DNA of 49,327 bases, from contig DATAIT010000039.1 in the NCBI GenBank assembly GCA_036262515.1, positions 1 to 49,327 on the forward strand. Direction: 5' to 3'. Position 1 is the stretch's first letter, and the number at the start of each line of letters is the position of its first letter. Below are positions 25,901 through 31,808 of the stretch, piece by piece. The translations under genes were made by a program, and so were the position numbers. The notes below the pieces were generated by a model that did no database searches, was not told where the DNA came from, and saw only the letters and a list, made by a program, of their open reading frames with translations. The DNA comes from Acidimicrobiales bacterium (GTDB lineage Bacteria; Actinomycetota; Acidimicrobiia; Acidimicrobiales; GCA-2861595).

Positions 25901-27236
25901 TGCCTCGACCCCCGGCGTCCCCACCGACACAGCGGAGCTGTTCGACCCGACGGTTGGTTCGTGGCGCTCGGCGACGCCGATGACGCAGGAGCGCGGCATC
26001 CATACGGCCACTCTGCTCGACGGCCTGAAGTGCCGTGGCCCCGCTCCTCCGGCCACCTGGTGCGGGACGGTGCTCGTGGTCGGCGGGGCGGCTGCGGGTG
26101 GGAACGGGCCACCGGCGCTGGCGTCCGCCGAGCGCTACGTACCGTCGCCCGACCTCGACGCCGTCACGCCGTCCTCTGGTGCGAGCGCGGGAGGGGAGGC
26201 GATCGAGCTCTCCGGCCACGGGTTCAGCGACGCCACCACCATCACCTTCGGCGGCGTGCCAGCGGCGGCCGTCACCGTGAAGTCGTCGCAGCGGGTCGCC
26301 GCCGTGACCCCGAAGCACACGCGAGGGATGCTGCAGATCGAGGTGCTCAACCCCGGCGGCAGCTCGGCCACGACACCGCCTGCGCTTGCCCACCGGTTCA
26401 GCTTCGAGATCTCCAACCCGCCCCCTGCCATCACGGACCTGGCTGCCCGGGTGGTGGACGGCTCCGATGTCGAGTTGACCTTCTCTGCGCCGCCTTCCGA
26501 TGGCGACCTGGGTCCACCAGCGCGGGCCTTCGTCATCAAGCAGGCGGAGGCGCCCATCGAGGACAACGACGCCTTCGAACGGGCTCGAACCCTCTGCGAT
26601 CCTTGCCGCGAGTACATCCTTCCAGCAGCCGTCGGTGACCATCTCAGCCTCACCGTCCCGGGCCTCCCCCCAGGTCGCACGCACCATTTCGCCATCCGAG
26701 CGGTGAACGAGGCCGACATGATGGGAGACCTGTCGAACCCGGCCTCTGCCACGCTCGCCGATTCGGGCGAATGCGGAGCATCGCCGGCGCCGGGACCGGG
26801 GCGGGCGGTGTACCCGGCCGGTTACTCGATCGTCGGCGTGCCCGGCGGAAGCGGGGTAGCGGCCCAGTCGCCGTTGTACGGCTGGTTCGACCAGGGCGCC
26901 GGGGGCAACTACTCGATCGAGGGCGGGCAGACCCCCGTCTCCGGCGGTCGCGGCTATTACGCCTGGTTCGCCTGCCCGACCGCCGTCGAGCTCCGACCGG
27001 CGAGCCCGTCGGCCAGTTTCGGCCTCGGGGCGTATCACGCCACACTGGTGGGCAACCCGTCGGACAGGCCGGTCAACGTCACCGGCCACGACTACGCCGC
27101 CCGATGGGACCCGATGCTCGACGGTGGGACCGGCGGATACCGCGTGTCGGGCTACCGGGAGCCTCAGCGACTCGCCGTCGGTGAGGGGATCTGGGTGTTC
27201 TCCTTCACCGACACGACCGTGCGGATAGGGCCCTGA
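22944..27236 (+). CDS. Giant Kelch-repeat secreted protein with IPT and FN3-like domains
   Basis: About 1430 residues from GTG 22944, followed by a signal sequence (ALTAWSILAIVAAATVHPVG). Fourteen Kelch motifs (R-x-x-H-T-A-T-L-L-D-G, V-L-V-x-G-G, S-A-E-L-Y-D-P, W) are split into two groups of seven. Two IPT/TIG domains lie between them and one after the second. An FN3-like domain (A-I-T-D-L-A-A-R-V) and a C-terminal domain rich in Gly, Tyr and Trp end the chain. Many repeats carry an insert with two Cys (D-G-x-x-C-R-x-x-P-x-P-x-x-C-G-K-V-L-V), probably a disulfide loop. The frame is open back to 22821, but that part is not protein-like. Probably an extracellular binding or adhesion protein. 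Divergent from propeller B. Confidence 0.9.
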   Translation: MKASQRRRSRALTAWSILAIVAAATVHPVGGVSTALAGDVGPGTWTPVAPMGEARSGHTATTLDGPQCRRTPPVPEYCGKVLVIGGASAAAGASAELYDPVARSWSAISEPAHARTGHTATLLDGPPCRVEPAPSYCGRVLVVGSSTTDKAELFDPAGGADPWLPAGRLGAPRQHHAAAPLMDGRVLVMGGVSTGASILSSAEIYDPTADAGAQWTAAADMLTPRSQFTATALDGADCHGSPPVPAWCGDVLVAGGDTAGVPGTGIDGAELFDATAEGGFGAWRPAAALTTARLNHTATLLGGGRVLVAGDGQSDFRAKTAEVFDPAVPPVDGALGEGSWVPTADLVESRRFHTATLLDGPACRSGAPPSSCGKVLLAGGSTTLAFRSSAELYDPASGAWVLTEPMGSPRRDGAASMLADGTVLVAGGANASSVTEGIASAEVFDATSLVKPPHVANVCVPDGAACRTPASGATTGGTAVRITGLALGDTTAVHFGGTAAFHFEVQSPTVVVATAPEHPAAGTVDVTVTAGGGTSARFPSATFTYEEEDISALEVTDVQPASGAAGEQTPVRIRGTGFFPGVTAVTFGDVAASDVVVISDTEVRASAPALAKGAVVVGVRTPAATSPPPGAVFTYGSGRWVDAGAARQARYLHVAVLIDGEPCRRAPPPAACGKVLVAGGTTDFVSGTTPSLRSAELYDPGTGETGSFDATGDMGAVAGRMDFTATLLDGPACRAAALPPYCGQVLVVGGRGRHDDPGLASAELYDPVEGLWKGVGSLQTGRMSHTATLLDDGRVLVVGGVPIEQRRSEPMSSAEIYDPATRSWTAVSSLDSCAGRPTSCRARANHTATLLADGRVLVVGGTGDGAGASLKPLASAQVYDPRLDEWSPVESLTTNRFSHTATMLDTPPCAPHCGWVLVAGGIASSDDSVFGEARPVYVQTAELFDPASGHWASAPLTVARGGHTATALSDGTVLVAGADPTFPSAAASTPGVPTDTAELFDPTVGSWRSATPMTQERGIHTATLLDGLKCRGPAPPATWCGTVLVVGGAAAGGNGPPALASAERYVPSPDLDAVTPSSGASAGGEAIELSGHGFSDATTITFGGVPAAAVTVKSSQRVAAVTPKHTRGMLQIEVLNPGGSSATTPPALAHRFSFEISNPPPAITDLAARVVDGSDVELTFSAPPSDGDLGPPARAFVIKQAEAPIEDNDAFERARTLCDPCREYILPAAVGDHLSLTVPGLPPGRTHHFAIRAVNEADMMGDLSNPASATLADSGECGASPAPGPGRAVYPAGYSIVGVPGGSGVAAQSPLYGWFDQGAGGNYSIEGGQTPVSGGRGYYAWFACPTAVELRPASPSASFGLGAYHATLVGNPSDRPVNVTGHDYAARWDPMLDGGTGGYRVSGYREPQRLAVGEGIWVFSFTDTTVRIGP

Positions 27237-27245
27237 ACGGCCCTA
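27226..27245. terminator. Hairpin spanning both stop codons of convergent genes
   Basis: TAGGGCC (27226-27232) pairs perfectly with GGCCCTA (27239-27245) around CTGAAC. It contains the TGA of the Kelch gene in its loop and the TAG of the leftward gene in its right arm, so one structure may end both transcripts. Confidence 0.6.
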
Positions 27246-27695
27246 CCGGAGCTGACCTGCGCCCCGCCGGCGGCCGAGCCAGAGACCCACGACGAACAGG
27301 TTGCCGGCGATCGACACGATGAGCAGGGCGGTCAACCACCCCGGGACACCGTGACCCGCGGTGGCGGGATCCACGGCCAGCGGCGCCGTCGTCGAAGGGG
27401 CAGCTGTCGAGATGGTGGTCGTCGAGGCGACGGTGCTCGACGTTGTGCTCGACGACGTCGTCAGAACCGACGTGGGCACGGCCGCCGTGGTTCGAGGGCG
27501 GACGGTCGCTTGCGATGTCGCCGCCGTGGTCGGCGCGATCGCGGACGTGGTAGGTGGAGCCGTGGGGAACACGGGCGGTGGCGGTGGCGGCGGCGGCGTC
27601 TGAGCCCAGGCCGGACCGCCGGCGAAAAGGATGACGCCGACGATCGCGATTCCCCATCTGCGGGTTCGCCCCGACTGCCGTCCAGCGCAATCCAC
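27243..27695 (-). CDS. Thr/Pro-rich surface stalk protein with C-terminal anchor
   Basis: A 150-residue protein from GTG 27695. The signal peptide ends A-W-A before Q-T-P and an eight-proline run. A mucin-like stretch of about 80 residues rich in Thr, Ser, Ala and Val follows, then a membrane helix (WLTALLIVSIAGNLFVVGLWLG) and a short tail R-R-R-G-A-G. No folded domain is visible. Composition suggests an extended, perhaps glycosylated spacer that holds something off the membrane. It ends within the hairpin it shares with the Kelch gene, and the cupredoxin gene on the same strand lies 86 bases upstream, so the two may be co-transcribed. Confidence 0.75.
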   Translation of the reverse strand: MDCAGRQSGRTRRWGIAIVGVILFAGGPAWAQTPPPPPPPPVFPTAPPTTSAIAPTTAATSQATVRPRTTAAVPTSVLTTSSSTTSSTVASTTTISTAAPSTTAPLAVDPATAGHGVPGWLTALLIVSIAGNLFVVGLWLGRRRGAGQLR

Positions 27696-27781
27696 GTCTT
27701 CTACTCCCCGCCATTTTCGCCCCCAAAGCGAGGATAGCCGCCGGATTGGGATGATTCATGTCCGACGAGCCAAGGCGCGAG

Positions 27782-28198
27782 CTATCGGACGACGACCTCC
27801 GACGCCATGCCCTTGCGCGCATGAGTCTCCCCGTCGTCGGCCACGAGGAAGCACAAGAGCGCGTACCGGCCGGGCTGGAGATCCAGGGCGAAACGGCGTT
27901 CGGCCCCGGGTTGGCGGGACACGTTGGCCATGGCCGGGAGGGGCCGACGCACCGACGACCGCAGCTGCTCCGCGATGGGCGGAAAGTCAGGCGGCAAGGG
28001 AACGATCGACAGCTCGTGCGTCAGGGCGCCGCCGTTCCTGACGTCCACGACCACCCGTCCGGCGGCCATTGATGCCCGATGATCGAAGGCGAATTCGCGC
28101 ATTGTCACGTGCAACTCCGCCGGCGTCCGTCTCACCGGTGTCGCTCCCTTTCCGCCGCACGAAGCAGAAATGACCGCGGTGGGGAGTATTCCAACCAC
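27782..28198 (-). CDS. Cupredoxin-like exported protein, paralogue 2
   Basis: A 138-residue paralogue of the protein at 20788. Ligand candidates are His61 in L-T-H-E-L and Cys116, His126 and Met131 in C-F-L-V-A-D-D-G-E-T-H-A-R-K-G-M, with the same C-x9-H-x4-M spacing. I-A-E-Q-L-R and P-G-R-Y-A also match. The N-terminus (M-V-G-I-L-P-T-A-V-I-S-A-S-C-G-G) is short, with a Cys as in a lipoprotein, but the lipobox is imperfect. GTG 28198 is the first start in the frame; a longer signal peptide may be lost. The gene faces away from the LVIVD/PA-domain gene. Copper binding is inferred. Confidence 0.78.
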   Translation of the reverse strand: MVGILPTAVISASCGGKGATPVRRTPAELHVTMREFAFDHRASMAAGRVVVDVRNGGALTHELSIVPLPPDFPPIAEQLRSSVRRPLPAMANVSRQPGAERRFALDLQPGRYALLCFLVADDGETHARKGMASEVVVR

Positions 28199-28235
28199 CC
28201 AATGAGAAGAACGGCCTACTAAGTGACGGAAGCAC

Positions 28236-28264
28236 TTACGTTTCGTTTTCAGGCTCGCTAGAGT
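28236..28264 (+). promoter_or_regulatory. Sigma-70-like promoter of the LVIVD/PA gene
   Basis: TTACGT (28236-28241) and TAGAGT (28259-28264) are 17 bases apart, in a locally AT-richer stretch between two divergent genes. The start codon is 166 bases further on, leaving a long leader (28270-28429) in which I see no riboswitch or gene. Confidence 0.45.
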
Positions 28265-28429
28265 ACCTGGGCATCGGGTTCGAGGGGGCTGCGATTCGCT
28301 AGCGGTTTCTGGGGGGATCGGCGCATTTACTTTTCGCTGCGCGCCGCAATCTTCATCGGATCGCTGTCAGCTGCGCTTGCGCTCGAGCGCGTGCGACCGC
28401 ACGACGCGAGTGAAAATAGGGGGAGACCA

Positions 28430-31054
28430 ATGAGGTCCGGTCGTCTTGGACGAAGCTCCGATCCAGTCGCGCGCAACTCGTCGAGAGGGAGTCGCCGGCG
28501 GCGTTGGGGGATCGCTTCCGTCGGAGCCGTTGCTGCGGCCGTGAGCGTGTCAGCGCTCTCGCTGCCCGCGGTGGCCCATCCGGTGGGAGCTCCGCTCCCC
28601 CCAGATCCCCTGACCACCAGCGCCGAGCTCAAGCTCCTCGGTCACAACGACCTCGGAGGCAAGGGCAACCACGGCGAGGTTGCCGTGCTCGGCACCACCG
28701 CCATCGTGGCCGGAGGCATCCAGGGGTCCGGCGGTCTCCGCACGCACATGTACACCCCGTACCCGTGCGCAGGAAACAAGGTGCGCCTCGTCGACATCAG
28801 CAATCCCTACAACCCGACCCAGGTCGCCAAGATCAGTGTCCCCCTCAACCAGACTGCGCGGGACGTGGCCGCCATCAAGGTGAAGGCCATGGGCGTGTCG
28901 CCCACCACCTACAAGCTGCTCGCCGTCGCGCTCACCACGTGCGGCGCCACGGGGAGTGCGCAGGACCGTGGCCTCGAGTTCTACAACATCACCAATCCAG
29001 CGGCACCGGTGTTCCTCGGCCGGTACGTCGCCGACAAGGAGCAGTTCGCCGCCGTGGCCGCAACAGGCGTGCCCGGTCCCACCAGCAACGGCCTCCTGTA
29101 CGAGAGCAACTACGACACGAACTTCAAGTCGGCGTCGATCGAGCTGCTCGATCCCGGCGTGGCGAATTCGCCCCTCACGGTGAACGTCTCGAACCCAGGC
29201 CCGACCAACCCGCCCAGTGCGGTGGTCGTCAGCCTTGCCACCGACGCCGGCGGCGCCATCACGTCGACCGCAGCGCAGGTGCGGACGGCGATCAACGCGA
29301 ACCTGGCAGCCAAGTCGCTGCTCTTGGTGAGCATCAGCCCGACGACTGGTAGCGGCAGCGGGGTGGTCACCGCCACGGCTGCGCAGACGCTGGCCGTCCC
29401 GGCCAACTCCTGCGCCGTCCAGGGTGACTGCGCCTCGTCGATGGACTCGGTGTCCCTGGCCCAGATGCCCGACGGTCGGGTGATCGCGACCGGCACGGAG
29501 CCCTTCGCGTCGGCAAGCAACGCCGCTTCGTGCGACAACGGCCCGCTGACGTTCGCCAACGGGACCGGGACGTTTCCCAACTGCCCGTTCCCGTCGGGGG
29601 ACCTGCGCATCGTCGACGCCACCGATCCCACCAACCCGGTCCAGGTCGGTGACTTCACCCCCCGTCGCTCCGATCCTGCCGGCGCCGCGCCGATCTCCTC
29701 GGAGAACCCGGCCGTCAACGGTGGCTTCTCCCGGAACGGGTGCCGCACCTTCACCGGCATCATGAGCGCCGAGCTCAACAAGGACGGCTCGAAGGCGGTG
29801 GCCGCCGACATGGACGACGGCCTCATCAGCCTCGCCGTTCCGGCCCGGCCTGCCGGTCCTGCGCAGTTCAGCGAGGGTTCGGCGGCCAACCTGAACGCCT
29901 ATGTCGACCCGGCGCCTGCCGCCGATCGCGACACCGAGGGCAACTCGTCGTTCGCCACCTTCGCCGACAACGACAACCTCGCCCTCCTTTCCGATCAGGA
30001 CTGGATCGGTGCCGAGAGCTCCGTGGTGGTCGCCAGCAGCACCGGCGGGCCTGTCACTCCGGGGTCGTACAAGGCGTGCGAGGCGCACTTCACGCTGTTC
30101 GCTCCGAACGACACCACCCAGGTCTACCGGCATCTCGACAGCCAGGTCCCCGGCGGGCTGGGCAACAATGCTCAGTTCGTGTATGCCGGGCGCGGCTGCC
30201 CGAGCGATCCCCTGCCCAAGACCTGGACCGACACCAACGCCAACAACATCCAGGATCCCGGTGAGACGCAGTTCGTCGATCTGACCGGCAAGATCGCGGT
30301 GGTGGACCGCAACCGCTCGCCGCTCCGCTTCGGCGGCACCGGCCCGACACCCGCCAGCTGCGGGGCGTCGGACAAGACGGTGCAGATGGCGATCAACGGC
30401 GCCATCGCCGTGGTGGTCGACGCCCAGCAGGCCGGTGGCTATGCGTTCGCCTTCGACGGCGCCCCGGCCGGTCAGACCATTCCGATGGTCACCATGGACC
30501 GCCCGGCGGCCGACAACCTGATCGTCAGCCTGTGCCGGGACGTCGTCCAGACGGGCGCCTCGGGAACGACGGGCAACGGCGTGTGCGTCACGTCCGACAC
30601 CGTCACCGGAAGGCTCGTCGACAGCGCTCCCACCGGCGGACGCAGCCTCTGGGGCGCCATGCACGTCATCGACCTGAACACCAACGCCCAGGTCGGCGAG
30701 TACCGAACGCCTCGGTCGCAGCAGTTCCCGCCGCCGGACCTCGGTGTCTACTCCGTGCACCACGCGGTGGCCAAGGGCAAGCGGGCGTACGTGGCGTGGA
30801 ACTCCGACGGCCTGCGTGTGCTCGACCTGACGAACCCGTCATCGCCAGTGGAGACCGGCCACTTCATCGCCGCCGCCCCGCCGTACCCGGGCGGGCTCGT
30901 CGACCCGAACGGGATCCTGCCGACGCAGTCCTACGTCGTCGGGGTCGCCATCGCCGGGCCGAATCCCTACGGGGGATGCAACATCGCTGTCACCGACATA
31001 CACGCAGGCCTGTGGATCGTCCGGGACGCCGGCGCACCGGCCGGCACGTGCTGA
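28430..31054 (+). CDS. Large secreted LVIVD-repeat protein with PA domain
   Basis: An 874-residue protein from ATG 28430, behind GGGGGAGA. The signal peptide ends P-A-V-A before H-P-V-G, so the mature protein may start with His. The body has LVIVD-type propeller strands (V-R-L-V-D-I-S-N-P-Y-N-P-T-Q-V; L-R-I-V-D-A-T-D-P-T-N-P-V; L-R-V-L-D-L-T-N-P-S-S-P-V). A protease-associated domain lies near D-L-T-G-K-I-A-V-V-D-R-N, and just before it is a calcium-type loop D-T-N-A-N-N-I-Q-D-P-G-E. No C-terminal anchor is seen: it ends G-A-P-A-G-T-C. It is probably released. Several Cys are scattered. No catalytic site was recognised. Confidence 0.87.
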   Translation: MRSGRLGRSSDPVARNSSRGSRRRRWGIASVGAVAAAVSVSALSLPAVAHPVGAPLPPDPLTTSAELKLLGHNDLGGKGNHGEVAVLGTTAIVAGGIQGSGGLRTHMYTPYPCAGNKVRLVDISNPYNPTQVAKISVPLNQTARDVAAIKVKAMGVSPTTYKLLAVALTTCGATGSAQDRGLEFYNITNPAAPVFLGRYVADKEQFAAVAATGVPGPTSNGLLYESNYDTNFKSASIELLDPGVANSPLTVNVSNPGPTNPPSAVVVSLATDAGGAITSTAAQVRTAINANLAAKSLLLVSISPTTGSGSGVVTATAAQTLAVPANSCAVQGDCASSMDSVSLAQMPDGRVIATGTEPFASASNAASCDNGPLTFANGTGTFPNCPFPSGDLRIVDATDPTNPVQVGDFTPRRSDPAGAAPISSENPAVNGGFSRNGCRTFTGIMSAELNKDGSKAVAADMDDGLISLAVPARPAGPAQFSEGSAANLNAYVDPAPAADRDTEGNSSFATFADNDNLALLSDQDWIGAESSVVVASSTGGPVTPGSYKACEAHFTLFAPNDTTQVYRHLDSQVPGGLGNNAQFVYAGRGCPSDPLPKTWTDTNANNIQDPGETQFVDLTGKIAVVDRNRSPLRFGGTGPTPASCGASDKTVQMAINGAIAVVVDAQQAGGYAFAFDGAPAGQTIPMVTMDRPAADNLIVSLCRDVVQTGASGTTGNGVCVTSDTVTGRLVDSAPTGGRSLWGAMHVIDLNTNAQVGEYRTPRSQQFPPPDLGVYSVHHAVAKGKRAYVAWNSDGLRVLDLTNPSSPVETGHFIAAAPPYPGGLVDPNGILPTQSYVVGVAIAGPNPYGGCNIAVTDIHAGLWIVRDAGAPAGTC

Positions 31055-31075
31055 CCTGGAGAGCATGATGGTTCG

Positions 31076-31114
31076 GGGGTGAAGGACCGGCTGGCTCCTC
31101 CGGTTCTTCACCCC
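31076..31114 (+). terminator. Strong rho-independent-like hairpin
   Basis: GGGGTGAAGGACCGG (31076-31090) pairs with CCGGTTCTTCACCCC (31100-31114), 15 pairs with one G-T wobble, around a 9-base loop, and is followed by GATTTCCC. It lies 21 bases after the stop of the LVIVD/PA gene and separates it from the next promoter. Confidence 0.85.
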
Positions 31115-31222
31115 GATTTCCCATATCGCAGACGTCATGACGACAACAATGAGGCGAGATCTTCGATCCTCTATTTTCTTTATTCTGTCTCGTCTTCTCC
31201 ACGGTATTTTGATTTCCAGCTC

Positions 31223-31252
31223 TTGACGTACCTGGGCTGCTACGGCTAAAAT
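31223..31252 (+). promoter_or_regulatory. Strong sigma-70-like promoter
   Basis: TTGACG (31223-31228) and TAAAAT (31247-31252) are 18 bases apart, in the most AT-rich stretch of the window. Transcription would start near 31259, before the gene at 31329, and could continue into propeller C. This also argues against a start at 31257 for that gene. Confidence 0.65.
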
Positions 31253-31328
31253 CGGCATGGATCGCCAGTTCTCCGCCGGGCCGGTCCAGGGGGCGTTTCG
31301 GGCTCCGTCAACGGAAGGATGGAGGACC

Positions 31329-31754
31329 ATGAGAGAAGTTTCCATGCCGGGCCGCGGACGACGGAGGCTGGTGGTGTCGTCGGCGGCAGTCGCAGCCGTA
31401 CTCAGCGCGGCGTCCGCCGCCTGGGCGTGCACCTTCTCCGGCGGCAGCCAGACCTACGTCGGGCCCACCTGGGGCCCGCCGGGCTCGAACATAGTTGCCA
31501 GCGGCGCGGGCGCAACCCCCGGAGTGAAGTACCAGCTGCGATTCGCCGACTCCGTCGTCTTGGCGAACACGTCCAACCTGTGCCGGATGAACGGCGTCAT
31601 CCTCGTCAACAAGCTGGCCGGATCCAGTGGATACATCCCGAACACAGCGGCCGTCATCCCCCTCGCTGCGGCACAGGGGAACGGGCAGGTGTGCTGGGCG
31701 CAGAAGCTGAACCCGAACAGCGCACTCACACCGGCGCTCTGGACCGTCACCTGA
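31329..31754 (+). CDS. Small secreted protein, A-W-A-Cys N-terminus (family with 20296)
   Basis: A 141-residue exported protein. ATG 31329 is 3 bases behind GGAGG; ATG 31344 is the alternative, and 31257 is excluded by the promoter position. The signal peptide ends S-A-A-W-A before Cys. The mature part has W-G-P-P-G-S-N-I, then K-Y-Q-L-R-F-A-D-S with L and a Cys about ten residues later, A-A-x-G-N-G-Q-V-C-W-A, and it ends L-W-T-V-T. These positions match the paralogue at 20296. It precedes propeller C by 54 bases and is likely in one transcript with it. An Ig-like secreted accessory protein is the best description. Confidence 0.8.
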   Translation: MREVSMPGRGRRRLVVSSAAVAAVLSAASAAWACTFSGGSQTYVGPTWGPPGSNIVASGAGATPGVKYQLRFADSVVLANTSNLCRMNGVILVNKLAGSSGYIPNTAAVIPLAAAQGNGQVCWAQKLNPNSALTPALWTVT

Positions 31755-31808
31755 TCCGGTCGTCCTGATCGCCTGGCCGGCTGGCGGCGGCCAACGTCGG
31801 GACGAGTC

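Noticed and set aside
25224-27089. Long minus-strand frame across the Kelch gene
   Set aside because: Arg/Gly-rich translation without domain signals; Kelch repeats on the plus strand explain the region.
28550-30763. A 737-codon open frame on the minus strand opposite the LVIVD/PA gene
   Set aside because: It is a mirror of a GC-rich real gene: no signal, no motifs, and the plus strand has a signal peptide, RBS, and repeats.
31257-31328. Longer N-terminus for the small secreted gene
   Set aside because: ATG 31257 lies at or before the inferred transcription start and would bury the signal peptide behind 24 extra residues.
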